From contig DBPP01000029.1 in assembly GCA_002305575.1 (NCBI GenBank), positions 1-15,769 of the forward strand: a DNA stretch of 15,769 nt. Reading direction: 5' to 3'. How positions within the stretch are numbered: position 1 is the stretch's first letter; each line of letters starts with the position of its first letter. Origin of the DNA: Ruminococcaceae bacterium UBA1417. Lineage in GTDB: Bacteria; Bacillota; Clostridia; Oscillospirales; Acutalibacteraceae. This document shows, piece after piece, positions 1 through 9,022 of this stretch. A model generated the notes under the pieces. The model had not been told where the DNA came from. It did no database searches and saw nothing but the letters and a program-made list of their open reading frames with translations. The position numbers and the translations under genes were made by a program.

Positions 1-86
1 TATTCCTGCACCAGTGGCTTTTTTTGTACTGTCTGCTCAATCTGGGGCGGTTCAGTACACGATTGACCGGATGGCTTTTCTATTAT
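1..86. other. short stretch beyond the thioesterase gene, no supported gene
   Basis: No start codon with a ribosome binding site and no terminator hairpin is visible here. On the minus strand the thioesterase frame stays open for about 28 codons after its TGA, up to the window edge. A plus-strand frame (from base 3) is open to about 198 but runs antisense through the thioesterase 3' end. Neither has enough support to be called a gene. Confidence 0.5.
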
Positions 87-515
87 TCAGAGGGTATCTG
101 GCGCTTCTGCCGCGGCATGGGCAAAGATTTCGTGCCACGCCGGAAAATGCCGTTTGAGGCGTATCGGCTTGAGATCTTTCGTCGTAAAACAGTGCTGTGA
201 CACCCCCGTGCAGCTCAAAAGTCCCGTTTCCTTCTGGCGGCCGGTGTATACCACTTCAAACCGTGTGCCGGTATAATTCCGAACGCCAAGCTCCAGTACG
301 ATGGTCTCGTCAAATCGAATCGGGTGCTTATACGTACACGTTACGCTGAGTACGGGAATCAAAATGCCGTTTTCCTCCATCGTCCTGTAGGGAATCCCCA
401 TTTCTCCCATCAGCGCAATTCTGGCTTCTTCAAACCAGCGGATATAGTTGGAATGATGGACGATGCCCATCTGGTCGGTCTCATAATACTTGGCGGTCCG
501 TTCGAATGTATACAT
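87..515 (-). CDS. acyl-CoA thioesterase, YbgC/FadM-type hotdog fold
   Basis: A 142-residue single-domain hotdog thioesterase, the usual family length. The N-terminus carries the YbgC/FadM signature Y-x-x-T-D-Q-M-G-I-V-H-H-S-N-Y (residues about 11-24); in the family the Asp (D14 here) is catalytic. The 'hotdog' helix follows as IRWFEEAR. Family members hydrolyse acyl-CoA thioesters in the cytoplasm; the substrate cannot be read from the sequence. I chose the ATG at 515 because a GAGG lies nine bases upstream and the conserved domain begins there. A GTG at 530 would add five residues and overlap the thioredoxin stop (GTGA), so it remains possible. It is the last recognised gene of the prolyl isomerase-thioredoxin operon and is probably translationally coupled to thioredoxin. 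No functional link to those two genes is evident. Confidence 0.85.
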   Translation of the reverse strand: MYTFERTAKYYETDQMGIVHHSNYIRWFEEARIALMGEMGIPYRTMEENGILIPVLSVTCTYKHPIRFDETIVLELGVRNYTGTRFEVVYTGRQKETGLLSCTGVSQHCFTTKDLKPIRLKRHFPAWHEIFAHAAAEAPDTL

Positions 516-526
516 ATGGGATCGCC

Positions 527-844
527 TCACAGATGCATATCGATCAGATTCGCATAGAAATCCTTCTGATGTGCGCCGACTTCTACATGGATTGGCTTTC
601 CATCCTTGAAGAGAATCACCGTCGGGATGCTCTCAATACCAAACCGCGTTGCGAGATCCTGCTCTTCATCAATATCCACCTTGGCTACGGCGGCCTTGCC
701 TTCGTATTCCTCCGCAACCTGCTCGATCAGCGGCGCAATCATTCTGCACGGCCCGCACCACGTCGCAAAAAAATCGACGAGAACCAGCTTATTCTCCTGA
801 ATCAGGGCATCAAATGTATCGTTTGTTGCATGGGTCAGTGCCAT
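527..844 (-). CDS. trxA: thioredoxin
   Basis: A 105-residue classical thioredoxin. The active site WCGPC has C30 and C33 in the context FFATWCGPCRM, and the conserved cis-proline is P74 (SIPT). The length is normal and there is no signal peptide, so it is cytoplasmic. It reduces protein disulfides and is itself reduced by thioredoxin reductase, which is not in this window. The start is the ATG at 844, preceded by AAAGGAGG at good spacing. It lies 25 bases downstream of the cyclophilin lipoprotein gene and its stop nearly touches the thioesterase start, so the three are likely one transcript. Pairing a cytoplasmic thioredoxin with an exported foldase suggests a protein-folding theme, but that is inference. 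Confidence 0.96.
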   Translation of the reverse strand: MALTHATNDTFDALIQENKLVLVDFFATWCGPCRMIAPLIEQVAEEYEGKAAVAKVDIDEEQDLATRFGIESIPTVILFKDGKPIHVEVGAHQKDFYANLIDMHL

Positions 845-869
845 ACTTCAATTCCTCCTTTACATCGCT

Positions 870-1700
870 TTATTCATACGGAACGATTTGCGCCGAAAGA
901 ATCGTCACAGGTTCCACCGGCATGTCATTGTCGTCCGTTTCCACCTGCATAATCTCCCGTACCACGTCAAGGCCTTCAAAGACCTGCGCAAACACCGTGT
1001 GTCCGGTGCCGGCGGTAGAATATGCGCCATCGAGATGTGGATTGCCCCCGTTTTCCTCGTACAGCGATTTATACGCATCGGTGACCAAATCCATATTGAG
1101 CGTTCCACCGTACATGGACGTAAACTGTTCCGGTGCAGTTTCATAAATGCTGTAGATTTCCGCATATTGATCCCAGTTTATTGCGGTCGGCTCCACTGCG
1201 TTGATAAAAAACTGGCTTCCATTCGTATTCGCACCGCGGTTGGCGCAAGACACGGAGCCCGTAATATTCAGAAGGTTTTCGTGAAACTCATCCGCAAAAT
1301 CTTCGCCCCAAATGCTTTCGCCACCGGCACCGGTGCCGTCCGGATCACCACCCTGAATCATGAAATTGTCGATGACGCGGTGAAACGTGAGCCCATCGTA
1401 ATACCCGGAAAGTGCAAGCGCTTTAAAATTGTACACGGCCTTCGGCGCGGCATCCGGGAAAAAGCGCAGCTTGATCTCGCCGTAATTCGTGGACAGAACG
1501 CAGATCTCCTCGCCCTTTTCCGGTGCTTCGAGTTGGTAACCGATCGGTTCTTTGTCCGCCGCCGAAGAGGCCTTAAGATCCGCCATCGCCACGGTTCCCT
1601 CCGTGCCGATGACCTGCTCCGCCGCTGTCGGGCCGGAAGCACAGCCCGCAAGCGTCAGGGCCACAAGCGCAGCTGCGCAGAGTATACTGAATTTCTTCAT
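870..1700 (-). CDS. cyclophilin-type peptidyl-prolyl cis-trans isomerase, lipoprotein
   Basis: A 276-residue predicted exported foldase. The N-terminus is a lipoprotein signal peptide (MKKF, a hydrophobic run, then lipobox LAGC with lipidated C20), so the protein should be anchored outside the membrane. A linker to about residue 63 is followed by the cyclophilin domain: FHRVI with catalytic Arg at 108, MIQGGD at 114-119, NGSQFFI at 160-166 and HTVFAQVFEGLDVV near 234-247. The family isomerises Xaa-Pro bonds. About 65 residues separate the QFFI strand from the HTVFAQV strand, far more than in compact cyclophilins, and the Trp that normally precedes the latter (the cyclosporin-contact Trp) is missing. 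The start has AAAGGAA upstream. It is the first gene of the operon with trxA and the thioesterase, read from the promoter at 1755-1783. Confidence 0.93.
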   Translation of the reverse strand: MKKFSILCAAALVALTLAGCASGPTAAEQVIGTEGTVAMADLKASSAADKEPIGYQLEAPEKGEEICVLSTNYGEIKLRFFPDAAPKAVYNFKALALSGYYDGLTFHRVIDNFMIQGGDPDGTGAGGESIWGEDFADEFHENLLNITGSVSCANRGANTNGSQFFINAVEPTAINWDQYAEIYSIYETAPEQFTSMYGGTLNMDLVTDAYKSLYEENGGNPHLDGAYSTAGTGHTVFAQVFEGLDVVREIMQVETDDNDMPVEPVTILSAQIVPYE

Positions 1701-1715
1701 AGATTATTCCTTTCA

Positions 1716-1735
1716 TGTGGGCAGAAGCACCCACA
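1716..1735 (-). other. small hairpin in the 5' leader of the prolyl isomerase mRNA
   Basis: TGTGGG (1716-1721) and CCCACA (1730-1735) are perfect inverted arms around an eight-base loop, with one further possible wobble pair. The hairpin sits just upstream of the Shine-Dalgarno element (about 1707-1713) of the lipoprotein gene. It could affect translation or mRNA stability, but a six-base stem can occur by chance and no known riboswitch fold was recognised. Confidence 0.3.
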
Positions 1736-1754
1736 AATCGTTTGGTTGACTTCC

Positions 1755-1783
1755 ATTTTATACTAATTTTGTGCAAGAATCAA
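1755..1783 (-). promoter_or_regulatory. sigma-A-like promoter of the prolyl isomerase-thioredoxin operon
   Basis: Reading the minus strand, TTGATT (1778-1783) and TAAAAT (1755-1760) are separated by 17 bases. An alternative register uses TATAAA two bases upstream as the -10. It lies about 55 bases upstream of the lipoprotein start. The -35 matches consensus at four positions, so this is a fair promoter. Confidence 0.6.
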
Positions 1784-1874
1784 GGGCTTACACCTCTTTC
1801 GGGAAAATTTAAGAAGGTGCATGTTTGCCGCTTCCGGCTCATATAGTTCATTGTAGTCAAAAGGAGTGAAAACA

Positions 1875-2792
1875 ATGAAATTTTATCCGGAAGGCCATCT
1901 GATCGTCAAAGCCGAAAACCAGTTCGCCCTGCAGAATGCCGCCGCACTTTCAGACGCCATGCGCGACCAGCGGATTCTGGAAGCACGCAGCCTCATTTGC
2001 GATAACGAGCACAACCTGATCGTCGACCTAAAGTGCATGCGCGGCATCATACCGCGCGAGGAATGCGCGCTCGGTATCCGTGAGGGAACCGTGCGCGATA
2101 TTGCTATCATCTCCCGTGTCAACAAGCCAGTTTGCTTTGTAATTACCGATTTCATCCGGGACGCTGAAGGTAAAATCACGGCGGTGCTCTCCCGCCGTAA
2201 AGCCCAGGAACGCTGCCTCGCCCAATACATAGCCGGGCTCAAGCGCGGCGACGTGATCGACGTGCGCATCACACATCTCGAACCGTTCGGCGCGTTTGCA
2301 GACATCGGCTGCGGCATCGTATCCCTTCTGCCAATCGACGCCATTTCGGTTTCGCGCATTAACCACCCGCGCGAACGTTTTACCGTGGGCACGGATATTC
2401 GCGCTGTCATCCGCGCCAAGGAAGATAACCGGATCACACTGAGCCACAAAGAGCTGCTCGGCACCTGGATGCAAAACGCAGAGCGCTTCCGCACCGGGGA
2501 AACCGTGGCCGGAATCGTCCGCAGTGTGGAATCCTATGGCATCTTCATTGAACTGACGCCGAATCTGGCCGGGCTCGCGGAACTGCGTGAAAACGTCCGT
2601 GCCGGGCAGCAAGCGAGTGTTTTTATCAAAAGCATTCTGCCGGGCCGCATGAAAATCAAGTTGGTCATCGTCGAATGCTTTGATTATGATTACAAGCCCG
2701 AACCACCCGTCTATTTTTTCACCGGAAACCACATGGACACCTTCGTCTATTCCCCTGCGGAATGTGAAAAGCGAATTGAAACGACTTTTTAG
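1875..2792 (+). CDS. S1 RNA-binding domain protein (ribosomal S1-like)
   Basis: A 305-residue cytoplasmic protein made of OB folds. Two S1 domains are clear: residues about 124-193 (GDVIDVRITHLEPFGAFADIG, ending in RITLSHKELLGTW) and about 207-267 (GETVAGIVRSVESYGIFIEL). The segment from about 45 to 115, with GIIPREE and ending LSRRKA, looks like a third, degenerate S1-type fold. Clostridia commonly encode such short S1-like proteins, often annotated as ribosomal protein S1; their role is probably RNA binding in translation or RNA turnover, but they are shorter than true S1. I chose ATG 1875, with GGAG at 1863-1866, over the in-frame GTG at 1866, which falls within the ribosome binding site. 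It is the only gene here between two minus-strand operons. I could not assign a convincing promoter in 1785-1860. Confidence 0.85.
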   Translation: MKFYPEGHLIVKAENQFALQNAAALSDAMRDQRILEARSLICDNEHNLIVDLKCMRGIIPREECALGIREGTVRDIAIISRVNKPVCFVITDFIRDAEGKITAVLSRRKAQERCLAQYIAGLKRGDVIDVRITHLEPFGAFADIGCGIVSLLPIDAISVSRINHPRERFTVGTDIRAVIRAKEDNRITLSHKELLGTWMQNAERFRTGETVAGIVRSVESYGIFIELTPNLAGLAELRENVRAGQQASVFIKSILPGRMKIKLVIVECFDYDYKPEPPVYFFTGNHMDTFVYSPAECEKRIETTF

Positions 2793-2809
2793 CACGACCG
2801 TACAACACA

Positions 2810-2847
2810 AAAAGGGTGCTGACCGTTTTCTCGGCCAGCACCCTTTT
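2810..2847. terminator. bidirectional rho-independent terminator between the S1-like gene and clpC
   Basis: AAAAGGGTGCTG (2810-2821) pairs perfectly with CAGCACCCTTTT (2836-2847), and CCG/CGG can pair further inside. The A and T ends supply U-tracts in both directions; the tract is longer toward the minus strand, where it would end the clpC operon. It lies 17 bases beyond the S1-like stop and 12 beyond the clpC stop. Confidence 0.9.
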
Positions 2848-2859
2848 CCGTGCAGCACA

Positions 2860-5331
<2,472 letters not shown>

Positions 5332-5399
5332 AATTCCTCACTCCTTATCGCATGTGGGTTCCGTATATACTTGAATTTTGCCCGCTGCGTACAACAAGC

Positions 5400-6440
5400 C
5401 TATTGCAGGTGACTGAGCGCCGCCCGCACGCAGTCTGCCCGGGCGATGTCGCGTTGTGCAGCCGTCAGGCTGCCACCGCGCGCCGCCGTCAGGGTTGCGG
5501 GTTGTACGGCCGCCGTCAAGGCGTTGATGTCTTCCAGCGTTGCACCGGATAGCACACCTTCGGCCAAGCCAAAGCGGACATTGGAAATCAGCTTCATATA
5601 TTCTTCACAGGAAAGCATTTTCGCACCCCGGAGAATACCGGCCGCGCGTCCGATGCGATCCTGCGTCGCGATATTTTTCAAAAGAGCCTTGCGCGCTTTG
5701 CGCTCCTCCTGAATCAACTGCGTCGCAATATTTTGCAGATTCTCCACAGCTTCCCGTTCGCTCAGGCCCAATGTAATCTGGTTGGAGAGCTGATACAGCG
5801 CACCGGTAACATTGGAGCCTTCGCCGTACGTGCCACGGATGACGAGGCCAAGCTTTGAGAGGTTGGAAGCAATCCGTCCCATTGCGCCGCTTTCCGTCAA
5901 CGCGGGCAGGTGCAGCATCACCGAAGCACGCATGCCGGTGCCCAGATTGGTCGGGCACTGTGTCAGGAAACCGAGCTCAGGATCAAACGCAAAATTCAGG
6001 TGCTCGTTGAGCAGTGTATCGATTCGATCCGCCATTTCTGCGGTTTCGCGCAGCGAAAGCCCTTCGCGCAGAATCTGAATACGCACGTGATCCTCTTCGT
6101 TCACCATGATGGATACGCTCTCGTCTTTGGAGATCAATATGCCGCGCCCTTTGGAATTCGCAATAAATTCCGGGCTGACCATATGGCGCTCCACCAAAGA
6201 GACCGCCTGCTCATTGCTGAGATCGTCCATTTGCATGTACGTGAAATCGGAGGCAATCGCGCTGTTCCCATTCAACAGGGCGTCGCGCACACGGCGCTCC
6301 ACATCTGCCTTCTGGTCCGGCGTCATCCGGTTCGGGAAGGGATAGGCGGCGAGATTCCTCGCGAGGCGCACACGCGTGCTGATCACAACATCCGCGCTCT
6401 CGCCGGCTTTCTCATACCATTTTCTGTTGTTCTCAACCAT
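5400..6440 (-). CDS. mcsB: McsB protein-arginine kinase
   Basis: A 346-residue member of the ATP:guanido phosphotransferase fold that phosphorylates arginines in proteins, marking them for ClpCP and inactivating CtsR. Visible motifs are STRVRLARN (21-29), NEEDHVRIQ (114-122) and CPTNLGTGMRAS with the catalytic-type Cys at 162. RGTYGEGS (202-209) is followed by conserved C-terminal residues. An RDIARA motif at 330-335 matches the RDxxRA phosphoarginine-binding motif described for the McsB C-terminal domain, so the allosteric site appears intact. The ATG at 6440 was chosen because AGGAG precedes it and the domain starts there; the in-frame upstream extension runs inside mcsA. It overlaps the mcsA end by eight bases, consistent with translational coupling. 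McsA is the activator of McsB in other Firmicutes. Confidence 0.97.
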   Translation of the reverse strand: MVENNRKWYEKAGESADVVISTRVRLARNLAAYPFPNRMTPDQKADVERRVRDALLNGNSAIASDFTYMQMDDLSNEQAVSLVERHMVSPEFIANSKGRGILISKDESVSIMVNEEDHVRIQILREGLSLRETAEMADRIDTLLNEHLNFAFDPELGFLTQCPTNLGTGMRASVMLHLPALTESGAMGRIASNLSKLGLVIRGTYGEGSNVTGALYQLSNQITLGLSEREAVENLQNIATQLIQEERKARKALLKNIATQDRIGRAAGILRGAKMLSCEEYMKLISNVRFGLAEGVLSGATLEDINALTAAVQPATLTAARGGSLTAAQRDIARADCVRAALSHLQ

Positions 6441-6960
6441 TGCTCTGCGCTCCTTTCTCCAAATCCCGGATTTCATCGCGCAGCACAGCTGCCCGTTCAA
6501 AATCCTGTTTTTCAATAGCCGCTTTGAGTTCCGCACGCTTCTGTTCGAGCGGCGACATCTCTACGACGGCCATCTTTCCTGCCGGCTCCACGATCCGCAA
6601 GGCCGAAGAGCCAGGTACCTTACCCTTGTGTTTCGCCGTGCCGTGAATGCGGTGGATGGTCGGCAGCAGCCTGTCGTGAAACACCTTGTAGCATTCCATG
6701 CAGCCGATTTTGCCGGTTTCCATGATTTCCTCAAAGGACGCCCCGCATTTCGGGCAACGCACCGTTGACCCCTTCATCGCTGGCGTGCCGATAAAGCCGC
6801 CGAGCAAGTCGCCGAAACCGAAATCCATCTCCTTAAAGAAATTCGTATATCCTTTTTCGCGCGCACATTCGCTGCAAAGGTCGTATTCGGTAAGCTTGCC
6901 GTTCACAATCGTCTTAATATGGGTGGTTGCCGGGTTTTTCCCGCATTTTTGACATAACAT
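6433..6960 (-). CDS. mcsA: McsA, zinc-binding activator of McsB
   Basis: A 175-residue protein with four CxxC pairs (C3/C6, C29/C32, C69/C72, C87/C90) that should bind two zinc ions. A C-terminal UVR motif follows at about 141-170 (KRAELKAAIEKQDFERAAVLR). Length and order match McsA. In characterised Firmicutes McsA activates the McsB kinase and contributes to CtsR control. Its UVR motif resembles the one in the middle domain of ClpC encoded here, consistent with a shared interaction module. A purine-rich GGAAGGCAGGGA element lies upstream of the ATG. It follows ctsR by 31 bases and overlaps mcsB. Confidence 0.96.
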   Translation of the reverse strand: MLCQKCGKNPATTHIKTIVNGKLTEYDLCSECAREKGYTNFFKEMDFGFGDLLGGFIGTPAMKGSTVRCPKCGASFEEIMETGKIGCMECYKVFHDRLLPTIHRIHGTAKHKGKVPGSSALRIVEPAGKMAVVEMSPLEQKRAELKAAIEKQDFERAAVLRDEIRDLEKGAQSNG

Positions 6961-6991
6961 ATCGATTCCCTGCCTTCCTGTATACTTACTT

Positions 6992-7444
6992 TTATGTGTT
7001 CAAAATGAGCAGCATGTTTTTAAAGATTGCCGCCCGGACTTGATCTCGGATTTCCTTCGGCGCCGCCGCAAGAGACTTGTCGGAAAGCGCCGCCGCAATA
7101 AGCCGCGCATCGGACTGCGCCGCCATATTGCTTTCCACCAGGTTGCGCAGAATCGCACGTGATGACGCCGCATCAATGGTCTGACCGATCGCATTGACAA
7201 TATGCATGATCATATCGGCTTTGCTCATACGCCGCCTTGTGATGCGAATATAACCGCCGCCGCCCCGTCGGCTCTCCACGATATATCCCTGTTCCGGCGT
7301 AAACCGGGAGGTTATCACGTAATTGATCTGACTGGGCACACATCCAAAGGTATTGGCCAGCTCATTGCGCTGGATTTCTGCAATACCGCCCGCTTCATTG
7401 AGCATCTGCAATATATAATTCGCCACGCTGTCGCTGATCCGCAT
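6992..7444 (-). CDS. ctsR: CtsR, repressor of class III heat-shock genes
   Basis: A 150-residue DNA-binding repressor, usual length. The N-terminal winged helix-turn-helix includes the helix around FGCVPSQINYVITSRF (33-48) and the wing ESRRGGGGYIRI (57-68). The four-glycine loop is the element shown in the Bacillus group to sense temperature, and an arginine just before it contacts DNA. The C-terminal part should mediate dimerisation and the link to McsA/McsB. I chose the ATG at 7444, with AAGG about nine bases upstream; a GTG at 7453 is too close to that element. It is the first gene of its operon and should repress itself through the operator at 7467-7483. Confidence 0.97.
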   Translation of the reverse strand: MRISDSVANYILQMLNEAGGIAEIQRNELANTFGCVPSQINYVITSRFTPEQGYIVESRRGGGGYIRITRRRMSKADMIMHIVNAIGQTIDAASSRAILRNLVESNMAAQSDARLIAAALSDKSLAAAPKEIRDQVRAAIFKNMLLILNT

Positions 7445-7466
7445 CTCACACACCTTCTTCTTTGTC

Positions 7467-7483
7467 TTTGACTTTCTTTGACT
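7467..7483 (-). promoter_or_regulatory. CtsR operator (tandem heptamer)
   Basis: On the minus strand the sequence AGTCAAAGAAAGTCAAA is two identical AGTCAAA heptamers three bases apart. It fits the published CtsR consensus RGTCAAANANRGTCAAA at every specified position. It begins three bases downstream of the -10 box and covers the expected transcription start, so bound CtsR would block initiation. The ctsR gene starts about 22 bases further on. Confidence 0.93.
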
Positions 7484-7486
7484 TTT

Positions 7487-7514
7487 ATTATAGTAAGTTT
7501 TGTCAATCTGTCAA
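7487..7514 (-). promoter_or_regulatory. sigma-A promoter of the ctsR-mcsA-mcsB-clpC operon
   Basis: TTGACA (7509-7514) and TATAAT (7487-7492) on the minus strand are both perfect consensus hexamers with a 16-base spacer. A second TTGACA at 7501-7506 is only eight bases from the -10 and cannot act as its -35. The predicted start is near 7480, inside the CtsR operator. Confidence 0.9.
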
Positions 7515-7668
7515 GTCTTAAAATCAATTGAATTTACTGATTATTTCATTTTATCTCTTTAAATCTTTTTGTTTCTTTTAATTTCTAATTCGTTCTTGAT
7601 TTTTTATTTAAGAACACAAATTTCAATCTGACATATCATGTACTGTAAACGAAAGGAGGCGCAAGACA
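7515..7668. other. AT-rich divergent intergenic region between ctsR and the Cys-rich gene
   Basis: This stretch is far richer in A and T than the surrounding genes. It should hold the promoter of the plus-strand miniprotein gene, but I could not choose a convincing -35/-10 pair. A perfect six-base inverted repeat (GTTCTT 7592-7597, AAGAAC 7610-7615, 12-base spacer) is present and may be a protein-binding site or chance. The ribosome binding site AAAGGAGG is at 7652-7659. Confidence 0.5.
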
Positions 7669-7812
7669 ATGTGTAACGGTTTTGGCGGAGGCTGCTCCTG
7701 GATTATCATCATCCTGATCCTGCTCTGCTGCTGCAATGGCGGTTCCAACGGCGCGTGCTGCAATAGCAGCAACGGCTGCGGCAACGACTGCGGCTGCGGC
7801 TGCGGTTGCTAA
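7669..7812 (+). CDS. 47-residue Cys/Gly-rich membrane miniprotein, function unknown
   Basis: The protein starts MCNGFGGGCSW, continues into a hydrophobic run of about ten residues (IIIILILL), then a CCC triplet, a Gly/Asn/Ser-rich stretch and a tail ending DCGCGCGC. Twelve of 47 residues are cysteine (positions 2, 9, 20-22, 30, 31, 37, 41, 43, 45, 47). The hydrophobic run could be a short membrane segment or a packed core. It resembles small Clostridia proteins that databases label 'chorion class high-cysteine', a name without functional meaning. A near-perfect AAAGGAGG ribosome binding site nine bases upstream and a strong terminator just downstream make it a real gene. Cysteine density suggests metal binding, disulfide cross-linking or a surface/spore-coat role; none is shown by the sequence. 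Confidence 0.8.
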   Translation: MCNGFGGGCSWIIIILILLCCCNGGSNGACCNSSNGCGNDCGCGCGC

Positions 7813-7829
7813 GCACACGGCATAACAGA

Positions 7830-7859
7830 GGGCGGACAGCGCATGCTGTCCGCCCTTTT
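7830..7859 (+). terminator. rho-independent terminator of the Cys-rich gene
   Basis: GGGCGGACAGC (7830-7840) and GCTGTCCGCCC (7845-7855) form a perfect 11-base-pair stem with loop GCAT, followed by TTTT. It begins 18 bases after the stop codon. Confidence 0.92.
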
Positions 7860-7881
7860 CCCATGTTCTCTTATGATAATG

Positions 7882-7902
7882 AAAGGCGAGCCGAAGCCCG
7901 CC
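7882..7902 (-). terminator. short terminator after the TSCPD gene
   Basis: On the minus strand GGCGGGC and GCTCGCC form a seven-base stem (one G-U pair) closed by a C(UUCG)G tetraloop, followed by TTTCATT. It starts nine bases after the gene's stop. The U-tract is weak, so termination may be partial. Confidence 0.65.
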
Positions 7903-7911
7903 GAATCATCA

Positions 7912-8166
7912 TCACTTCTGCTGTGCAAGCGCCTGCTCGAGCGCAATTGCAAGCTGCGCCGGGCACGAGGTGTTTTTAAAACCGCATTTAATGCCCTTGC
8001 AGCGCTTGATATACTCGTTCGCATTCATGCCGGCAGCCAGTGCCGCGACACCCTGTGTGTTGCCGCTGCATCCGCCGTCAAAACGGACTGAACGGATGGT
8101 TTCACCGTCAAGCTCAATGTGAATGCCACGCGAGCACACGCCGCGCGGCGTAAAATCGTATTTCAT
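7912..8166 (-). CDS. TSCPD domain protein (TIGR03905-type), function unknown
   Basis: An 84-residue protein with the TSCPD-type motif NTSCPAQ (T66-S-C-P-A). It has five cysteines (11, 33, 56, 61, 68), GGCSGNTQG at 31-39 and a CKGIKCG motif at 56-62. The TSCPD domain is also found at the C-terminus of some class II (NrdJ-type) ribonucleotide reductases; free-standing versions of this size form a family of unknown function common in Clostridia. The cysteine spacing suggests metal or cluster binding, which is inference. Its ATG overlaps the stop of the PHP gene (ATGA), so it is coupled to that gene and is last in the operon. An AAAGGA element precedes the start. Confidence 0.82.
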   Translation of the reverse strand: MKYDFTPRGVCSRGIHIELDGETIRSVRFDGGCSGNTQGVAALAAGMNANEYIKRCKGIKCGFKNTSCPAQLAIALEQALAQQK

Positions 8167-9002
8167 GATTCGTATTCCTTTCTTTCTGCAAATAATTTAT
8201 CAAATTCGGCCTGCGCCGTTGTAAACGTGCCGACCGGATTTTTCCTGGTGGTATAGAAGCCGTGGAAATCTGTTCCGCCGGTCTCCGCCAAATGGCAACG
8301 CGTTGCGATGTCATGTATAGCGGCTTTATCCTCCTGTGTATTTCTCGGGTGGAAAACCTCTACGCCGTGCAACATTCCGCTGGTGGCCAGCTCGGCCAAC
8401 AGCTCCATATTGTGGTACTCGCTCGGATGCGCCAGAACGGCAAGGCCGCCCGCTGCGTGAATCCCCTCCAATACCGTTTGAACGGTCGGGTACCCAACCG
8501 AAACGTACGCCGCGCCATTTTGGGAATCGTACAGGCGGCGAAACACCTCGCCAAACATCTCGGACGCATACCCGGCATCCATCAGCGCCTGCATGACATG
8601 CTGTTTATAAATGTTTGTCGAGCCAGCCGTGCGACGCAGAATCATTTCCCTTGGAATCGGATACAAGCGCATCACTTTTTCAATGGACTGAAGCATAGCC
8701 GCTTTTCGGCTTTGCGTCGTGGCATCCAGCAGGGGCTGCAGCCGTTCCGGATGGATCGGCGCATAACACAGAATATGCGCTTTTCCCCCGCGTTTCGGAT
8801 CAGCCGCTGAAATTTCCACGCCGGGAATTACACGAATGCCGTGTGCGCGCCCGACACGCACACCGGCCGCGCAGCCCGCCATCGTATCGTGGTCCGTAAT
8901 CGCAAGCGTGCCAACGCCGCGCAGTGCAGCCAACGCCACGACCTCCTCCAGCGGCGTAGAACCGTCTGAAAACCGTGTGTGGCAGTGCAGATCGATCGAC
9001 AT
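8163..9002 (-). CDS. PHP-domain metal-dependent phosphoesterase (YciV/TrpH-like)
   Basis: A 279-residue protein with the complete PHP metal-binding set: H6 and H8 (DLHCHT), D13, D37/H38 (TDHDT), E63 (GVEIS), H76 (KAHIL), H192 (LAHP), and D245/H247 (GTDFHG). These ligands form the trinuclear metal site that hydrolyses phosphoesters. The size fits the YciV/TrpH group, which includes 3',5'-nucleoside bisphosphate phosphatases and the E. coli RNase AM 5'-3' exonuclease; the exact substrate is not shown. There is no signal peptide, so it is cytoplasmic. GGGAGG precedes the ATG at nine bases. It follows the ABC permease by 20 bases and overlaps the TSCPD gene. Confidence 0.9.
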   Translation of the reverse strand: MSIDLHCHTRFSDGSTPLEEVVALAALRGVGTLAITDHDTMAGCAAGVRVGRAHGIRVIPGVEISAADPKRGGKAHILCYAPIHPERLQPLLDATTQSRKAAMLQSIEKVMRLYPIPREMILRRTAGSTNIYKQHVMQALMDAGYASEMFGEVFRRLYDSQNGAAYVSVGYPTVQTVLEGIHAAGGLAVLAHPSEYHNMELLAELATSGMLHGVEVFHPRNTQEDKAAIHDIATRCHLAETGGTDFHGFYTTRKNPVGTFTTAQAEFDKLFAERKEYES

Positions 9003-9022
9003 TGATTTTCGCCTCCCTGTGT

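Noticed and set aside
888..1766. Plus-strand open frame opposite the cyclophilin gene
   Set aside because: The minus strand carries clear cyclophilin and lipoprotein motifs; the opposite frame is rich in Arg and His with no recognisable domain.
7501..7506. Second TTGACA upstream of ctsR
   Set aside because: It is only eight bases from the -10, too close to serve as a -35 element.
7721..7812. Repetitive GC-rich tract in the Cys-rich gene as a possible simple repeat or CRISPR-like element
   Set aside because: It is explained by Cys/Gly/Asn codons within a gene that has a ribosome binding site and terminator; there is no repeat-spacer pattern.
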